In this document: piece after piece, positions 45,841-56,654 of the stretch
Layout: the number at the start of each line of letters is the position of its first letter
Position numbering within the stretch: the first letter of the stretch is position 1
Assembly: GCF_022682305.1 (NCBI RefSeq)
Contig: NZ_CP093528.1
Location: forward strand, 1,563,501-1,627,500
Direction: 5' to 3'
DNA: 64,000 nucleotides
Source of the DNA: Shinella zoogloeoides
Lineage (GTDB): Bacteria; Pseudomonadota; Alphaproteobacteria; Rhizobiales; Rhizobiaceae
Translations under genes and position numbers: made by a program
The notes under the pieces: model-generated
The model's input: only the letters and a program-made list of their open reading frames with translations
Databases searched by the model: none
What the model was told of the DNA's origin: nothing

Positions 45841-46229
45841 TGAAGGGGCGCGAACGGCCCTTTTTAGAGGCGCTCGCTACGCCTTTTGCCGCCCGGCCAA
45901 CCCGCCGGCGCAGTCCCGGCGGGCAGGGTGGACGGCGATGAAAAAGCGGATGGTGTGAGGTCGGCGAGGGAGCGGAGAGGGGGCTTCACCGGGTCGCGTC
46001 ACGCGCCAGGCCCGTCGCTCCAAATCACCCTTTCTCCCCCGTCAGATACCTTCGGAGCCGAACCCGGGGCGATTGCGCGGGCGGTGCTGCCCGGCCCCGT
46101 CCAGGGCGGCTGCCGGCGGCGCTCCGTATCTGCCGCACGCGCTTTTTCCTGCGCATCCCCATCATGGTCAATGATCGGTTAACCCCTTGGCGTTAGTATC
46201 GAATCCGTATTGCGTATCAGGGCACGGAC
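45841..46229. other. intergenic region between eno and ftsB
   Basis: This gap of about 390 bases shows no convincing gene. A 98-codon open frame (45886-46182) has low-complexity Pro/Gly/Arg content and no ribosome-binding site. The last 60 bases should carry the ftsB promoter. The block is GC-rich and may be remnant repeat sequence. Confidence 0.5.
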
Positions 46230-46538
46230 ATGTGGACCAAGCATCATAAGAAGCGGAAATTCGGCCGTTTGGCGCTACCGGTAATTACAGTCGCATTCCT
46301 TTCCTACTTCGGGTATCATTCCATTCACGGCGACTTGGGTCTGCGCGGAATGGAGGATTTCGAGCGACAGAGAGTGGAACGGCAGGCGCGTCTGGACGTG
46401 CTCGTGCGGCAGCGCCAGATCCTGGAAAAAGAGGTGGCTTTGATGAGTGACGGCTCGCTCGAGCGCGACATGCTCGACGAAAAGGCGCGCTCGTATCTCA
46501 ACATGTCCCGGGCCGACGAAATCGTTATTTTCCACTGA
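46230..46538 (+). CDS. ftsB: septum formation initiator FtsB/DivIC
   Basis: The 102-residue protein has a short basic cytoplasmic N terminus, one membrane helix (LALPVITVAFLSYFGY, residues 14-29) and a periplasmic coiled coil (MEDFERQRVERQARLDVLVR), then the YLNMSRADEIVIF end typical of DivIC/FtsB. It joins FtsL and FtsQ in the divisome. In alphaproteobacteria it commonly lies between eno and pdhA, as here. Confidence 0.92.
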   Translation: MWTKHHKKRKFGRLALPVITVAFLSYFGYHSIHGDLGLRGMEDFERQRVERQARLDVLVRQRQILEKEVALMSDGSLERDMLDEKARSYLNMSRADEIVIFH

Positions 46539-46594
46539 AAAAGTCGATTAACTGAAATCTGGTTAATCATAAATCTGCCTTAGTAATCAGCGGC

Positions 46595-46625
46595 TTGCGA
46601 AGAATATAAGCCATGCATTTATAGC
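46595..46625 (+). promoter_or_regulatory. candidate pdhA promoter
   Basis: TTGCGA (46595-46600) and TATAGC (46620-46625) are 19 bases apart in the AT-rich gap after ftsB. The spacing is longer than ideal. Confidence 0.35.
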
Positions 46626-46687
46626 ATTGCTGCGCTGGGCTTTCTCCCCTATGGTTTTCGCCAAGAGGCAAACATAGGGAGGTACGA

Positions 46688-47734
46688 ATGGCTCCGCGCA
46701 AAAACGCGTCCACGTCCAGCCGCAAGCTTGCGGCAAAGCCTGCGAAAAAAGATTTCAACGGCGGCATCATCGCCGACTTCTCCAAGGAAGACGACCTGAA
46801 GGCCTACCGCGAGATGCTGTTCATCCGGCGTTTCGAGGAAAAGGCCGGCCAGCTCTACGGCATGGGCTTCATCGGCGGCTTCTGTCACCTCTATATCGGC
46901 CAGGAAGCTGTCGTCGTCGGCATGCAGATGGCGCTGAAGGAAGGCGACCAGGTCATCACCGGCTACCGTGACCACGGCCACATGCTCGCCTGCGGCATGA
47001 ATGCGCGCGGCGTGATGGCGGAGCTGACCGGACGCCGGGGCGGCCTTTCCAAGGGCAAGGGCGGCTCCATGCATATGTTCTCCAAGGAGAAGCATTTCTA
47101 TGGCGGCCACGGTATCGTCGGCGGCCAGGTGTCGCTCGGCACGGGCCTCGCCTTCGCCAACCGCTACCGCGGCAACGACAACGTCTCGCTGACCTATTTC
47201 GGCGACGGCGCGGCCAACCAGGGCCAGGTCTACGAAAGCTTCAACATGGCCGCGCTCTGGAAGCTGCCGGTCATCTACATCATCGAGAACAACCGCTACG
47301 CCATGGGCACCGCCGTCTCGCGCGCCTCCGCCCAGACGAACTTCTCCGAGCGCGGCACCTCCTTCGGCATTCCGGGCTACCAGGTCGACGGCATGGACGT
47401 TCGCGCCGTGAAGGCCGCGGCCGACGAGGCTGTCGAGCATTGCCGCTCCGGCAAGGGTCCGATCATTCTCGAAATGCAGACCTATCGCTATCGCGGCCAC
47501 TCCATGTCGGACCCGGCGAAATACCGCTCGAAGGATGAAGTGCAGAAGATGCGCTCCGAGCACGACCCGATCGAGCAGGTGCGCGCGCGCCTTCTGGAAA
47601 AGGGCTGGGCGAGCGAAGACGATCTCAAGCAGATCGACAAGGACATCCGTGACGTCGTCGCCGACAGCGCCGATTTCGCGCAGGCCGATCCGGAGCCGGA
47701 TGCATCCGAACTCTACACCGACATCCTGCTGTAA
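46688..47734 (+). CDS. pdhA: pyruvate dehydrogenase E1 component, alpha subunit
   Basis: E1-alpha with E1-beta decarboxylates pyruvate using thiamine diphosphate. The 348 residues have a basic N-terminal segment and the TPP motif [15 protein letters not shown], ending about 30 residues later in [30 protein letters not shown] is the phosphorylation-loop region. GGGAGG precedes the ATG. It opens the pdhA-pdhB-pdhC run. Confidence 0.97.
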   Translation: MAPRKNASTSSRKLAAKPAKKDFNGGIIADFSKEDDLKAYREMLFIRRFEEKAGQLYGMGFIGGFCHLYIGQEAVVVGMQMALKEGDQVITGYRDHGHMLACGMNARGVMAELTGRRGGLSKGKGGSMHMFSKEKHFYGGHGIVGGQVSLGTGLAFANRYRGNDNVSLTYFGDGAANQGQVYESFNMAALWKLPVIYIIENNRYAMGTAVSRASAQTNFSERGTSFGIPGYQVDGMDVRAVKAAADEAVEHCRSGKGPIILEMQTYRYRGHSMSDPAKYRSKDEVQKMRSEHDPIEQVRARLLEKGWASEDDLKQIDKDIRDVVADSADFAQADPEPDASELYTDILL

Positions 47735-47751
47735 TCCGGGGAGGGACACCA

Positions 47752-49128
47752 ATGCCAATCGAGATTCTCATGCCCGCCCTGTCTCCGACCATGGAGGAGG
47801 GCACGCTCTCCAAGTGGGTCAAGAACGAGGGTGACACCGTCAAGTCCGGCGACGTGATCGCCGAAATCGAAACCGACAAGGCGACGATGGAAGTCGAAGC
47901 CGTCGACGAAGGTGTGATCGGCAAGATCCTGATCGCCGCCGGCACCGAGGGCGTCAAGGTCAACACCGCGATCGCCGTTCTGCTGCAGGATGGCGAAAGC
48001 GCCGACGCTGTTGCCGCGCCGAAGGCCGCCGCCGCGGAAAAGCCGGCGGAAGCCGCTGCGCCTGCTGCAGCTCCGGCTGCCGCGCCCGTTCCGGCTGCGC
48101 CGAAGGGCGAAGTCGCGTCCGATCCGGATATCCCGGCCGGTACCGAAATGGTCATGACGACGGTGCGCGAAGCGCTGCGCGACGCCATGGCGGAAGAAAT
48201 GCGTCGCGACGCCGACGTCTTCGTCATGGGCGAGGAAGTGGCCGAATATCAGGGCGCCTACAAGATCACGCAGGGCCTTCTTCAGGAGTTCGGCGACCGC
48301 CGCGTCATCGACACGCCGATCACCGAGCACGGCTTTGCCGGCCTCGGCGTCGGCGCCGCGATGACGGGTCTGAAGCCGGTCGTGGAATTCATGACCTTCA
48401 ACTTCGCCATGCAGGCCATCGACCACGTCATCAACTCCGCCGCCAAGACGCTCTATATGTCTGGTGGCCAGATGGGCGCGCCGATCGTCTTCCGCGGCCC
48501 GAACGGCGCGGCAGCCCGCGTCGCCGCCCAGCACTCGCAGTGCTATGCGGCCTGGTACAGCCATGTTCCCGGCCTCAAGGTCGTCATGCCCTACACGGCA
48601 GCCGACGCCAAGGGCCTGCTCAAGGCCGCCATCCGCGATCCGAACCCGGTCATCTTCCTTGAAAACGAAATCCTCTACGGCCAGAGCTTCGAAGTGCCGA
48701 AGATGGACGATTTCGTGCTGCCGATCGGCAAGGCCCGCATTCACAAGAAGGGCAACGACGTCACCGTCGTCTCCTTCGGCATCGGCATGACCTATGCGCT
48801 GAAGGCCATCACGGAACTTGAGAAGGACGGCATCGACGTCGAACTGATCGACCTTCGCACCATCCGCCCGATGGATCTGCCGACCGTCATCGAATCGGTC
48901 AAGAAGACCGGCCGTCTCGTCGTCGTCGAAGAGGGCTTCCCGCAGTCTTCCGTCGGCACCGAGATCGCGACCCGCGTCATGCAGCAGGCCTTCGATTATC
49001 TCGATGCGCCGATCCTGACGATTGCCGGCAAGGACGTTCCGATGCCCTACGCCGCCAATCTCGAAAAGCTGGCGCTTCCGAATGTCGGCGAAGTCGTCCA
49101 GGCGGTCAAAACCGTCTGCTACAAGTAA
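47752..49128 (+). CDS. pdhB: pyruvate dehydrogenase E1 component, beta subunit with N-terminal lipoyl domain
   Basis: The 458-residue protein fuses a lipoyl domain (residues 1-80, lipoyl Lys43 in [13 protein letters not shown]) through an Ala/Pro linker (about 83-125) to a full E1-beta subunit with [20 protein letters not shown] and [16 protein letters not shown] lipoyl domain on E1-beta is typical of rhizobia and relatives and unlike most bacteria. Its lipoyl part closely matches that of pdhC at DNA level. Confidence 0.96.
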   Translation: MPIEILMPALSPTMEEGTLSKWVKNEGDTVKSGDVIAEIETDKATMEVEAVDEGVIGKILIAAGTEGVKVNTAIAVLLQDGESADAVAAPKAAAAEKPAEAAAPAAAPAAAPVPAAPKGEVASDPDIPAGTEMVMTTVREALRDAMAEEMRRDADVFVMGEEVAEYQGAYKITQGLLQEFGDRRVIDTPITEHGFAGLGVGAAMTGLKPVVEFMTFNFAMQAIDHVINSAAKTLYMSGGQMGAPIVFRGPNGAAARVAAQHSQCYAAWYSHVPGLKVVMPYTAADAKGLLKAAIRDPNPVIFLENEILYGQSFEVPKMDDFVLPIGKARIHKKGNDVTVVSFGIGMTYALKAITELEKDGIDVELIDLRTIRPMDLPTVIESVKKTGRLVVVEEGFPQSSVGTEIATRVMQQAFDYLDAPILTIAGKDVPMPYAANLEKLALPNVGEVVQAVKTVCYK

Positions 49129-49143
49129 GGGGAGGGTTGAGGT

Positions 49144-50487
49144 ATGCCGATCAACATTACGATGCCGGCCCTTTCGCCCACCATGGAAGAGGGCAATCTC
49201 GCCAAGTGGCTCGTCAAGGAAGGCGACACCGTGAAATCCGGTGACGTCATCGCCGAGATCGAGACCGACAAGGCGACGATGGAAGTCGAAGCCGTCGATG
49301 AAGGCGTTGTCGCCAAGATCGTCGTGCCGGCCGGTACGGAAGGCGTAAAGGTCAACAGCCTGATCGCCATCCTCGCCGCTGACGGCGAAGACGTGGCTGC
49401 CGCCGCTGCCGGCGGTGGCAGTGCCGCTGCTCCGAAGGCGGAAGCACCGAAGGAAGCCGAAAAGCCCGCTGCTGCTGCCGCAGCCCCGGCCGCCGCTGCG
49501 CCTGCGACGGCAGCCGCCGCTGCCGGCCCGCGCGTCGGCAACGGTCTCTTCTCCTCGCCGCTCGCCCGCCGTATCGCCAAGGAGGCCGGGATCGACATTT
49601 CGGCCGTCACCGGCTCCGGCCCGCATGGCCGTGTGGTCAAGAGCGACGTCGAGAAGGCCGTGGCCTCCGGCGGCGCCAAGCCCGCCGCTGCTGCGGCCCC
49701 GGCTGCTGCTGCCGCGTCCGCTGCGCCTGCCAGCGCTCCGAAGGGCATGTCTGAAGATGCCGTGCTCAAGCTCTTCGAGCCGGGTTCTTACGAGCTCGTG
49801 CCGCATGACGGCATGCGCAAGACCATCGCCAAGCGCCTGCAGGAATCCAAGCAGACGATCCCGCACTTCTACGTCTCGGTCGACGTCGAACTCGACGCGC
49901 TGCTCGCGCTACGCGCCCAGCTCAACGGCTCCGCCCCGACGGACAAGGACGGCAAGCCGGGCTACAAGCTCTCGGTCAACGACATGGTGATCAAGGCCAT
50001 GGCGCTCGCGCTGCGCGACGTGCCGGACGCCAACGTCTCCTGGACCGACAGCAACATGGTCAAGCACAAGCACGCGGATGTCGGCGTCGCCGTCTCCATT
50101 CCGGGCGGCCTGATCACCCCGATCATCCGCAGCGCCGAACTGAAGACCCTGTCCACCATCTCCAACGAGATGAAGGACCTCGGCAAGCGCGCCAAGGAAC
50201 GCAAGCTGAAGCCCGAGGAATACCAGGGCGGCACGACCGCGGTCTCCAACATGGGCATGATGGGCGTGAAGAACTTCGCCGCCGTCGTGAACCCGCCGCA
50301 CGCGACGATCCTGGCGGTCGGCGCGGGCGAGGAGCGAGTCGTGGTCAAGAAGGGCGAGATGGTCATCGTCAACGCGATGACCGTGACGCTCTCCACCGAC
50401 CATCGCTGCGTCGATGGCGCGCTCGGAGCCGAGCTTCTCGGCGCCTTCAAGCGCTACATCGAGAACCCGATGGGGATGCTCGTCTGA
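49144..50487 (+). CDS. pdhC: dihydrolipoyllysine acetyltransferase (PDH E2)
   Basis: E2 is the core of the pyruvate dehydrogenase complex. The 447 residues have a lipoyl domain (Lys43 in [13 protein letters not shown]), an Ala/Pro linker, the E1/E3-binding domain [20 protein letters not shown] (about 140-175), a second linker, and the catalytic domain ending in the active-site [14 protein letters not shown]. Only one lipoyl domain is present; pdhB supplies another. Confidence 0.97.
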   Translation: MPINITMPALSPTMEEGNLAKWLVKEGDTVKSGDVIAEIETDKATMEVEAVDEGVVAKIVVPAGTEGVKVNSLIAILAADGEDVAAAAAGGGSAAAPKAEAPKEAEKPAAAAAAPAAAAPATAAAAAGPRVGNGLFSSPLARRIAKEAGIDISAVTGSGPHGRVVKSDVEKAVASGGAKPAAAAAPAAAAASAAPASAPKGMSEDAVLKLFEPGSYELVPHDGMRKTIAKRLQESKQTIPHFYVSVDVELDALLALRAQLNGSAPTDKDGKPGYKLSVNDMVIKAMALALRDVPDANVSWTDSNMVKHKHADVGVAVSIPGGLITPIIRSAELKTLSTISNEMKDLGKRAKERKLKPEEYQGGTTAVSNMGMMGVKNFAAVVNPPHATILAVGAGEERVVVKKGEMVIVNAMTVTLSTDHRCVDGALGAELLGAFKRYIENPMGMLV

Positions 50488-50502
50488 TAGCGGGGTGCGG
50501 CC

Positions 50503-51144
50503 ATGAAAACGGTTCTCTGCTACGGTGACAGCCTGACCTGGGGCTACAACGCGGAAACGCTCGACCGGCACGCCTTCGCGGATCGGTGGCCGAGCGTTCT
50601 CGCCAAGGCTCTCGGACCTGACGCCACCGTGATAGCGGAGGGTCTCAATGGCCGCACCACCGCCTATGACGACCATCTGGCGGATTGCGACCGCAACGGC
50701 GCGCGCATCCTGCCGACGATCCTGCACAGCCACGACCCGATCGATCTCGTGATCATCTTGCTGGGCGCCAACGACATGAAGCCTGCCATCTGCGGCACGG
50801 CCTTCGGTTCGGTGCAGGGCATGGAGCGGCTGGTGTCGCTGGTGCGCCACCACGCCTGGTCGTTCGGTGCGGAAGAGGGGCCGGAAGTGCTGCTCGTCTC
50901 GCCGCCGCCGCTTTGCGAAACCGCCAACACCGTCTTCGCGGCGATGTTTGCCGGCGGCGTGGAGCAGTCGGCCATGCTGGCGACGCTCTATGCGGACCTT
51001 GCGGACGAAACCGGCTGCGGCTTCTTCGATGCAGGCTCCGTCGCTGAGACGACGCCGCTCGACGGCGTGCATCTCGATGCGGCCAATACGCGGGCGATCG
51101 GCAAGGGTCTGGAACCGGTCGTGCGCATGATGCTCGGACTCTAA
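50503..51144 (+). CDS. GDSL/SGNH-family esterase in the pdh operon
   Basis: The 213-residue SGNH hydrolase has block I CYGDSLTWGYNAET (nucleophile Ser10), a Gly-containing block II in GLNGRTTAYDD, block III LLGANDMKP (Asn), and block V DGVHLDAANT (Asp, His). It has no signal peptide, so it is probably cytoplasmic. It starts 15 bases after pdhC and precedes lpdA, so it sits inside the pyruvate dehydrogenase cluster. Its substrate is unknown. Confidence 0.9.
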   Translation: MKTVLCYGDSLTWGYNAETLDRHAFADRWPSVLAKALGPDATVIAEGLNGRTTAYDDHLADCDRNGARILPTILHSHDPIDLVIILLGANDMKPAICGTAFGSVQGMERLVSLVRHHAWSFGAEEGPEVLLVSPPPLCETANTVFAAMFAGGVEQSAMLATLYADLADETGCGFFDAGSVAETTPLDGVHLDAANTRAIGKGLEPVVRMMLGL

Positions 51145-51202
51145 ACATATAGGACAAGACGCGGCGCTTCGTTCCCGCGCAACAAGTGAGGCAGGAAACG
51201 AC

Positions 51203-52648
51203 ATGGCTCAATCCTACGACGTCATCGTAATCGGTTCGGGTCCGGGCGGCTACATCGCCGCGATCCGTGCGGCGCAGCTCGGCCTGAAGACGGCCATCGT
51301 GGAGCGCGAGCACCTCGCCGGCATCTGCTCCAACTGGGGCTGCATTCCCACCAAGGCGCTGCTGCGCTCGGCGGAAATTTTCCATTACGCCCAGCATCCC
51401 GGTGACTATGGCATCAAGGTCGAAGGCTCGGTCACGCCGGACCTCAAGGCCATCGTCGCCCGCTCGCGCGGCATTGCCCAGCGCATGAACGGCGGCGTCG
51501 GCTTCCTGATGAAGAAGAACAAGGTCGATGTCATCTGGGGCGAGGCCAAGGTCACGAAGCCCGGCGAGATCGTCGTTTCCAAGACGACCAAGGCAATCCA
51601 GCAGCCGCAGGCACCCGTTCCGAAGAACGTCCTTCCCGAAGGCACCTACACGGCCAAGCACATCGTCATCGCCACCGGCGCCCGTCCGCGCGCGCTGCCG
51701 GGCATCGAGCCTGACGGTAAGCTGATCTGGACCTATTTCGAGGCGATGAAGCCGGAGGAAATGCCGAAGTCGCTGCTCGTCATGGGCTCGGGCGCCATCG
51801 GCATCGAGTTTGCTTCCTTCTATCGCACGCTCGGCGTCGATGTGACCGTCGTCGAGGTGATGAAGTCCGTCATGCCGGTCGAGGACGTCGAAATCTCGGC
51901 GCTCGCCAAGAAGCAGTTCGAAAAGCAGGGCATGAAGATCCATCTGGAGGCCAAGGTCGCCAAGGTGGAGAAGGGCGCCAACTCGGTCACCGCCCATGTC
52001 GAGATGAAGGACGGCAAGATCGAGAAGATCACGGCCGACCGCATGATCTCCGCCGTCGGCGTGCAGGCCAATATCGAGAATATCGGCCTCGAGGCGATCG
52101 GCGTGAAGACCGACCGCGGCTTCATCGCCATCGACGGCTACGGCAAGACGAACGTTCCCGGAATCTATGCCATCGGTGACGTCGCCGGCCCGCCGATGCT
52201 CGCCCACAAGGCCGAGCACGAGGCCGTCATCTGCATCGAGAAGATCGCCGGCCTGCCGAACGTCCATCCGATGGACAAGTCCAAGATTCCGGGCTGCACC
52301 TATTGCCACCCGCAGGTCGCCTCGGTCGGCCTCACGGAAGCCAAGGCCAAGGAACAGGGCCGCGACATTCGCGTCGGCCGCTTCACCTTCGCCGGCAACG
52401 GCAAGGCCGTCGCGCTCGGCGAGGACCAGGGCATGGTCAAGACGATCTTCGACAAGAAGACCGGCGAACTGCTCGGCGCGCATATGGTGGGCGCGGAAGT
52501 GACGGAAATGATCCAGGGCTTCGTGGTCGCCATGAACCTGGAGACGACCGAGGAAGAGCTGATGCACACGATCTTCCCGCATCCGACGATCTCGGAAACC
52601 ATGAAGGAAAGCGTTCTCGACGCCTATGGGCGTGCACTGAACGCTTGA
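51203..52648 (+). CDS. lpdA: dihydrolipoyl dehydrogenase (PDH E3)
   Basis: E3 reoxidises the lipoyl groups and reduces NAD. The 481 residues have an FAD motif [10 protein letters not shown] (residues 11-20), the redox-active Cys42 and Cys47 in [12 protein letters not shown], an NAD motif [14 protein letters not shown], and a C-terminal dimer domain with HPTISE. About 20 extra residues in [21 protein letters not shown] sequence occur near residue 130. It is followed by a terminator and then lipA. Confidence 0.97.
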   Translation: MAQSYDVIVIGSGPGGYIAAIRAAQLGLKTAIVEREHLAGICSNWGCIPTKALLRSAEIFHYAQHPGDYGIKVEGSVTPDLKAIVARSRGIAQRMNGGVGFLMKKNKVDVIWGEAKVTKPGEIVVSKTTKAIQQPQAPVPKNVLPEGTYTAKHIVIATGARPRALPGIEPDGKLIWTYFEAMKPEEMPKSLLVMGSGAIGIEFASFYRTLGVDVTVVEVMKSVMPVEDVEISALAKKQFEKQGMKIHLEAKVAKVEKGANSVTAHVEMKDGKIEKITADRMISAVGVQANIENIGLEAIGVKTDRGFIAIDGYGKTNVPGIYAIGDVAGPPMLAHKAEHEAVICIEKIAGLPNVHPMDKSKIPGCTYCHPQVASVGLTEAKAKEQGRDIRVGRFTFAGNGKAVALGEDQGMVKTIFDKKTGELLGAHMVGAEVTEMIQGFVVAMNLETTEEELMHTIFPHPTISETMKESVLDAYGRALNA

Positions 52649-52655
52649 ACGTGCT

Positions 52656-52685
52656 AAAGCCCGCCTCCACATGAGGCGGGCTTTC
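52656..52685 (+). terminator. intrinsic terminator after lpdA
   Basis: AAAGCCCGCCTC and GAGGCGGGCTTT form a perfect stem around a five-base loop. The T-run is short. Confidence 0.8.
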
Positions 52686-52736
52686 GAATTTCGGTCCGCA
52701 AGACGGGCGCAGAAGCCCGCTAGGAAGTGGATAGAC

Positions 52737-53714
52737 ATGGTCACCATTCTCGACCGCACCAATCCTGACCCGAACGTTCCGCGCGTTCGCCACCCGGAAA
52801 AGGCCCATCGGCCGGATACCGAGGTGCTGCGCAAGCCGGAATGGATCCGCGTCAAGGCGCCGGTCTCAAAAGCCTATCAGGAAACGCGCGATCTCGTGCG
52901 CAGCCACAAGCTGGTTACGGTCTGCGAGGAAGCGGGCTGCCCGAATATCGGCGAGTGCTGGGACAAGAAGCACGCGACCTTCATGATCATGGGCGAGATC
53001 TGTACCCGCGCCTGTGCCTTCTGCAACGTGGCGACGGGCAAGCCCAATGCGCTCGACATGGAGGAGCCGGAAAACGTCGCCAAGGCCGTCAAGCAGATGG
53101 GCCTGTCGCATGTCGTCATCACCTCGGTTGACCGCGACGATCTGGAAGACGGCGGCGCCGAGCATTTTGAAAAGGTGATCTGGGCGATCCGCGCCGCGTC
53201 GCCCGCAACCACCATCGAGATTCTGACGCCGGACTTCCTGAAGAAGCCGGGCGCTCTGGAGCGCGTCGTCGCCGCAAAGCCCGACGTCTTCAACCACAAT
53301 ATGGAAACCGTGCCGGGCAACTATCTCACGGTTCGCCCCGGCGCGCGCTACTTCCACTCCGTCCGCCTCCTGCAGCGCGTGAAGGAACTGGACCCGACCA
53401 TGTTCACCAAGTCGGGCATCATGGTGGGCCTCGGCGAGGAGCGCAACGAAGTGCTCCAGCTTATGGACGACCTGCGCACCGCCGACGTCGACTTCCTGAC
53501 CATCGGCCAGTACCTTCAGCCGACGCGCAAGCACCACAAGGTCGATCGTTTCGTGACGCCGGACGAGTTCAAGTCCTACGAGACCGTCGCCTATACCAAG
53601 GGTTTCCTGATGGTCTCCTCCAGCCCGCTGACGCGCTCCTCGCACCATGCCGGCGACGACTTCGCCCGCCTGCGCGCCGCCCGCGAGAAAAAACTTCTCG
53701 CCGCCGCGGAATAG
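52737..53714 (+). CDS. lipA: lipoyl synthase
   Basis: LipA inserts two sulfurs into octanoyl groups on E2 and related proteins. The 325 residues carry both iron-sulfur sites: Cys63, Cys68 and Cys74 in [13 protein letters not shown], and the radical-SAM Cys89, Cys93 and Cys96 in CTRACAFC. The C-terminal [10 protein letters not shown] contains the conserved Ser. The ATG at 52737 gives [10 protein letters not shown] with AGGAA upstream. It supplies cofactor for the adjacent pdh complex. Confidence 0.97.
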   Translation: MVTILDRTNPDPNVPRVRHPEKAHRPDTEVLRKPEWIRVKAPVSKAYQETRDLVRSHKLVTVCEEAGCPNIGECWDKKHATFMIMGEICTRACAFCNVATGKPNALDMEEPENVAKAVKQMGLSHVVITSVDRDDLEDGGAEHFEKVIWAIRAASPATTIEILTPDFLKKPGALERVVAAKPDVFNHNMETVPGNYLTVRPGARYFHSVRLLQRVKELDPTMFTKSGIMVGLGEERNEVLQLMDDLRTADVDFLTIGQYLQPTRKHHKVDRFVTPDEFKSYETVAYTKGFLMVSSSPLTRSSHHAGDDFARLRAAREKKLLAAAE

Positions 53715-53738
53715 ACTTTTCCGCCGGTCTCCTTTAAG

Positions 53739-53769
53739 CCCCGCCGTCCTGCAGGACGGCGGGGTTTTT
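53739..53769 (+). terminator. intrinsic terminator after lipA
   Basis: CCCCGCCGTCC pairs with GGACGGCGGGG around TGCA and is followed by TTTTT. Confidence 0.92.
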
Positions 53770-53785
53770 CGTTTCGGAGGCGGCG

Positions 53786-54346
53786 ATGACTATCACGATG
53801 GAGGAAGCGGCGGGGCGCTTGAAAACGGCCGAGCGCGTGCTGGTCATCGGCTGCTCGGGCAGCGGCAAGAGTACCCTGGCGCGCAAGCTCGCCGGACGGA
53901 TCGGCCTGCCTTACGTTTCAATGGACCGCGAAATCTTCTGGCTGCCGGGCTGGCAGTCGCGGCCGCGCGCCGAGGCTCTGGCGCGTCTTGAGGCGGTCGT
54001 TGCCGGCGAACGCTGGATCATCGACGGCACCAGCCCCGGCACCCTGCCGCTGCGCCTGCCTCGCGCCCATCTCGTGCTCTGGCTTCGTCCGCCGCGCTAT
54101 ATGTCGCTCTACGGCGTCGTATCGCGCTGGCTGCGCTATCGCGGGCGCTCGCGGCCGGAAATGGCGGATGATTGCCCGGAGAAGATAGACCGCGAATTCC
54201 TCGCCTATGTCTGGAATTTCGAAAAGACGGAAAGCCCCGAGATTGCGGAAAATCTTGCGGCATTTGGACCCGACGTGCCGGTTTGCGTGTTGAAATCGCG
54301 GCGGGAGAACGACCGGCTACTTGCAAGACTTGCCGCGGTTCATTAG
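53786..54346 (+). CDS. P-loop nucleotide kinase-like protein (FlaR/AAA type)
   Basis: The 186-residue protein has a Walker A motif VIGCSGSGKSTLARKLA near residue 20, then LPYVSMDREIFWLPGW and GERWIIDGTSPGTLPLRLPR, the layout of adenylate-kinase-like proteins annotated as FlaR or topology modulation proteins. It has the usual fold of nucleoside kinases, but the substrate is not known. GGAGG is placed well before the ATG. Confidence 0.85.
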   Translation: MTITMEEAAGRLKTAERVLVIGCSGSGKSTLARKLAGRIGLPYVSMDREIFWLPGWQSRPRAEALARLEAVVAGERWIIDGTSPGTLPLRLPRAHLVLWLRPPRYMSLYGVVSRWLRYRGRSRPEMADDCPEKIDREFLAYVWNFEKTESPEIAENLAAFGPDVPVCVLKSRRENDRLLARLAAVH

Positions 54347-54355
54347 CTCTCGGCC

Positions 54356-54814
54356 ATGCCCCAGTTCGAAACCCGCAGGCCCGTTCCCCACACGCCAGAC
54401 CAGATGTTCGATCTCGTCGCCGATGTCGAGCGCTACCCGGAATTCCTGCCGCTCTGCGAGGGGCTCGCGATCCGCTCGCGCAAGGAGCGCGACGGCAAGG
54501 AACTGCTGATCGCGGACATGACGGTCGGCTACAAGGCCATCCGCGAAACGTTTACGACGCAGGTCCTGCTGAACCGCGCCGAACGGGCCATCGACGTGAA
54601 ATATATCGACGGGCCGTTCCGCTACCTCGACAATCGCTGGCGCTTCGAGCCGACAGCGGACGGCGGCTGTTCGGTGCATTTCTTCATCGACTACGAGTTC
54701 AAGAGCCGCATTCTCGGCGCGCTGATGGGGTCGATGTTCGACCGCGCCTTCCGCATGTTCACCGAGGCCTTCGAAAAGCGTGCGTCGGCGATCTACGGCG
54801 GCTCAATCAGCTGA
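54356..54814 (+). CDS. Coq10/RatA-family START-like protein
   Basis: The 152-residue protein belongs to the polyketide cyclase/START-like Coq10 family: MPQFETRRPVPHTPDQMFDL, VADVERYPEFLPLCEG, and the C-terminal FKSRILGALMGSMFDRAFRM. Mitochondrial COQ10 binds ubiquinone; the E. coli homologue was described as the toxin RatA. In this context a ubiquinone-binding role seems more likely. It overlaps cinA by 12 bases at the 3' ends. Confidence 0.88.
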   Translation: MPQFETRRPVPHTPDQMFDLVADVERYPEFLPLCEGLAIRSRKERDGKELLIADMTVGYKAIRETFTTQVLLNRAERAIDVKYIDGPFRYLDNRWRFEPTADGGCSVHFFIDYEFKSRILGALMGSMFDRAFRMFTEAFEKRASAIYGGSIS

Positions 54815-55300
54815 TATCTCCACCAGCATTTCCAGCGCGGTGCGCACGGTAGCCAATCGCACGGCGCTGCGGCCGATATCGCCGTAACGCATTTCGCGGT
54901 GAATGCTCTTGCCGTCTTTGCGGGCGGCGAGATGGACGAGGCCGACAGGCTTTTCCTCCGAGCCACCGCCCGGGCCGGCAATGCCGGTCACGGCGACGGA
55001 AACGTTGGCGCCGGAATTTCCGATGGCGCCTTCCGCCATCTCCAGGGCGACCTCACGGGAGACGGCGCCATGAGCCTTCAGCGTCGCATTGGCAACGCCG
55101 ATCATTTCCCGCTTGGCCTCGTTGGAATAGGTGACGAAGCCCCGGTCGAAGACCAACGAGGAGCCGGCGATCTCGGTAATGACGCCAGCGATCAGCCCTG
55201 CGGTGCAGGATTCGGCGGTGGCGATCATCAGCTTGCGCTCGGTGAAATCCGCGACGATGCGGCGGGCGGCATCCTCGATATCGTCGGGCCAGATGCTCAT
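54803..55300 (-). CDS. CinA C-terminal domain nicotinamide-nucleotide amidohydrolase (PncC-like)
   Basis: The 165-residue protein is the stand-alone CinA C-terminal (PncC) domain: [39 protein letters not shown] and [18 protein letters not shown] are all diagnostic. It deamidates NMN to NaMN in NAD recycling. The start overlaps the ispDF stop by four bases, which couples them; the 3' end overlaps the Coq10-like gene on the other strand. Confidence 0.93.
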   Translation of the reverse strand: MSIWPDDIEDAARRIVADFTERKLMIATAESCTAGLIAGVITEIAGSSLVFDRGFVTYSNEAKREMIGVANATLKAHGAVSREVALEMAEGAIGNSGANVSVAVTGIAGPGGGSEEKPVGLVHLAARKDGKSIHREMRYGDIGRSAVRLATVRTALEMLVEISAD

Positions 55301-56508
55301 GCGTCGGTTCCCCTGTAGACGACGGTTGCGGTGGCGATGGCGGCGATGCCCTCGCGCCGGCCGATGAAACCGATCTTCTCATTCGTCGTCGCCTTCACCG
55401 AGCAGCGGTCGATGGAAATGCCGAGGAAATCGGCAAGGTTCTGGCGCATCGCATCGCGGTGCGGCCCGACCTTCGGCGCTTCGGCGATCAGCGAGACGTC
55501 GGCGTTCATGATCGTGCCGCCCCTGGCGCGCACGATGCCGGCGGCATGCTCGAGAAAGATGCGCGAAGCGGCGCCCTTCCATTGCGGATCGGACGGCGGG
55601 AAATGATCGCCGATATCGCCCGCGCCGCAGGTGGCGAGCAGGGCGTCCGTCAGGGCGTGCAGCGCCACGTCCGCATCGGAATGACCGGACAGTTTCTGGT
55701 CATGCGGGATGAAGAGGCCGCACAGCGTCACGCCGTCGCCCTCGACGAGCTGGTGCACGTCGTAGCCGTTGCCGGTGCGCACATCGGGCAATCCGTGGGA
55801 AAGGCGCTGGTCGGCCATGGCGATATCCTTCTGCAGCGTAAGCTTGACGTTACCGGCGCCGCCTTCGACGAGGTGCACGCGCACGCCGGCCCATTCGGCA
55901 ATCGAGGCGTCGTCGGTGAAATCCGCGCGGCCGGAAGCCGCGGCTCGGCGATGGGCTTCCAGAATGGTCGGGAAGTGGAAAGACTGCGGCGTCTGCGCGG
56001 CGAAGAGGCCGGAGCGGGAGACGGTTTCGGCGACATTGCCGTTGGCGTCGGCCCGTTTCAGCGTATCCGCGACGGCGATGGCCGGCAGGACGGCGCGCGC
56101 GCCGTGCTGGAAGGCGGTCAGCGTGCGCTCAAGGATGGCCGGCTCGACGAAGGGGCGCACGGCATCCTGGATGAGGACATGGCTGACGGCGTCCGCGGCC
56201 AGCAATTCGAGGCCTGCGAGGACGGATTGCTGGCGTGTCGGACCGCCGTGAACGACGGTGAGGCGGTCGCCGGCGGGCAGGGCGGCGGCGCGGGCGGTCT
56301 CGAACAGCGCTTCGTCATCGGGGTGTATCACCACGACGATACGCCGGGCGTGCGGCCAATTGACGAAGAGGTCCAGCGTATGGGAGATGACCGGCCTTCC
56401 GCCGATGCGGCGGTACTGTTTTGGGCCTTCGGCATGGCTGCCGGCCCGTTCGCCCCGACCGGCGGCAACGATCACAACACCGCAGGAAAACGCGTTTTCC
56501 GCCTGCAT
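55297..56508 (-). CDS. ispDF: bifunctional IspD/IspF (MEP pathway)
   Basis: The 403 residues join two non-consecutive MEP-pathway enzymes. The N-terminal IspD (cytidylyltransferase) half has [13 protein letters not shown] and [16 protein letters not shown]. The C-terminal IspF (cyclase) half starts near residue 243 with [11 protein letters not shown] and contains [19 protein letters not shown] and [11 protein letters not shown] with the zinc-site Asp/His residues. The fusion is usual in alphaproteobacteria. It is divergent from dusB. Confidence 0.96.
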   Translation of the reverse strand: MQAENAFSCGVVIVAAGRGERAGSHAEGPKQYRRIGGRPVISHTLDLFVNWPHARRIVVVIHPDDEALFETARAAALPAGDRLTVVHGGPTRQQSVLAGLELLAADAVSHVLIQDAVRPFVEPAILERTLTAFQHGARAVLPAIAVADTLKRADANGNVAETVSRSGLFAAQTPQSFHFPTILEAHRRAAASGRADFTDDASIAEWAGVRVHLVEGGAGNVKLTLQKDIAMADQRLSHGLPDVRTGNGYDVHQLVEGDGVTLCGLFIPHDQKLSGHSDADVALHALTDALLATCGAGDIGDHFPPSDPQWKGAASRIFLEHAAGIVRARGGTIMNADVSLIAEAPKVGPHRDAMRQNLADFLGISIDRCSVKATTNEKIGFIGRREGIAAIATATVVYRGTDA

Positions 56509-56654
56509 TTCGGTCCATCGCCTCCCGTTTCAAAGCGTTTTGAGGTGGTTTAGCCGGAAGGGCGGTGCAATTCCAGCGCTTCACGGAAAAATGCCGGATC
56601 GCAGGATTGCGGCTTGGCAAGAACGACAACAATGTCTAAAAATAGTGCACGGAA

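Noticed and set aside
45886..46182. A 98-codon plus-strand frame between eno and ftsB
   Set aside because: No ribosome-binding site, low-complexity Pro/Gly/Arg composition, and it resembles no protein I know.
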